34,204 nucleotides of DNA from Betaproteobacteria bacterium (lineage in GTDB: Bacteria > Pseudomonadota > Gammaproteobacteria > Burkholderiales > Thiobacillaceae). The notes below the pieces were generated by a model. It did no database searches. It was not told the origin of the DNA and worked only from the letters and a program-made list of their open reading frames with translations. Location: positions 1 through 34,204 of the forward strand of contig VGVT01000024.1 in assembly GCA_016873935.1 (NCBI GenBank). The letters run 5' to 3'. The position numbers were made by a program, and so were the translations under genes. Shown here one piece after another: positions 34,116 to 34,204 of the stretch. How positions within the stretch are numbered: position 1 is the stretch's first letter; the number at the start of each line of letters is the position of its first letter.

Positions 34116-34143
34116 ATTATACCCATATGGATATAAAACACAA
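34116..34143 (-). promoter_or_regulatory. higBA promoter with overlapping palindromic operator
   Basis: On the minus strand TTGTGT (34143-34138), a 16-base spacer and a perfect TATAAT (34121-34116) are followed after 6 bases by the toxin ATG, so transcription should begin at or within a base or two of the start codon and the mRNA would be leaderless. The spacer and -10 hold TATACCCATATGGATATA (34118-34135), symmetric about CCATATGG with one mismatched pair, a good binding site for the HigA dimer. Confidence 0.7.
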
Positions 34144-34204
34144 GGACAACTCTAGCCTGCCACCCTTGCCCCTGCCCCGCGCACGCGGACTTGGCTTCTT
34201 CCCC

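Overview
The window comes from a GC-rich Gram-negative chromosome. It most resembles a betaproteobacterium of the Rhodocyclales/Nitrosomonadales type. This rests on the block gatB-gatA-gatC / mreB-mreC-mreD-mrdA-rodA-rlpA-dacC-dat-ybeD-lipB, on head-to-head pyrE and exodeoxyribonuclease III, and on several periplasmic c-type cytochrome genes. No rRNA, tRNA or CRISPR array was found, and the taxonomic call is an inference from gene order and protein style.

Layout. (1) 1-218: the end of an IS256-family insertion sequence that runs off the left edge. (2) 364-1059: a secreted, extremely methionine-rich repeat protein of unknown function. (3) 1158-12454, minus strand: a cell-envelope block read mreB, mreC, mreD, mrdA (PBP2), rodA, rlpA, dacC, dat, ybeD, rhomboid protease, lipB. 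Several junctions overlap in the ATGA/GTGA style, and the group covers cell elongation, peptidoglycan trimming, D-amino acid supply and lipoylation. (4) 12533-15816, plus strand: gatCAB, the tRNA-dependent amidotransferase. (5) 15823-21077: a DUF4124 protein and pyrE on minus, then xth, ampG, an acrylyl-CoA reductase-like MDR enzyme and a membrane Zn-peptidase on plus.

(6) 21183-25199, minus strand: the most unusual part. In transcription order it encodes a CcdA/DsbD-like membrane thiol transporter with an N-terminal thioredoxin domain, a small secreted two-Cys protein, a Tat-exported [NiFe]-hydrogenase small subunit fused to a monohaem cytochrome c domain, a secreted EF-hand protein and a TlpA-like thioredoxin. 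No hydrogenase large subunit lies anywhere in the window. (7) 25397-26272: a TauE/SafE permease. (8) 26302-30890, minus strand: an arsenic/metalloid and redox region with arsR, Trx-type arsC and an aquaporin, then a cytochrome c'-like protein, a metallo-beta-lactamase-fold protein with an altered metal motif, an ArsP-type permease, a small protein with a Cys-Cys tail and a mini-thioredoxin. (9) 31017-31643: an AhpD-like/Rieske fusion. (10) 31835-33194: a methyltransferase and a frameshifted InaA/WaaP-like kinase. (11) 33431-34109: a HigBA-type toxin-antitoxin pair in visibly less GC-rich DNA, with a palindromic operator and a promoter that predicts a leaderless toxin mRNA.

The best candidates for something undescribed are the small subunit-cytochrome c fusion with its thiol-redox neighbours, the methionine-repeat protein, and the two AhpD-related proteins (one Rieske-fused, one with a Cys-rich tail) beside the arsenic genes.
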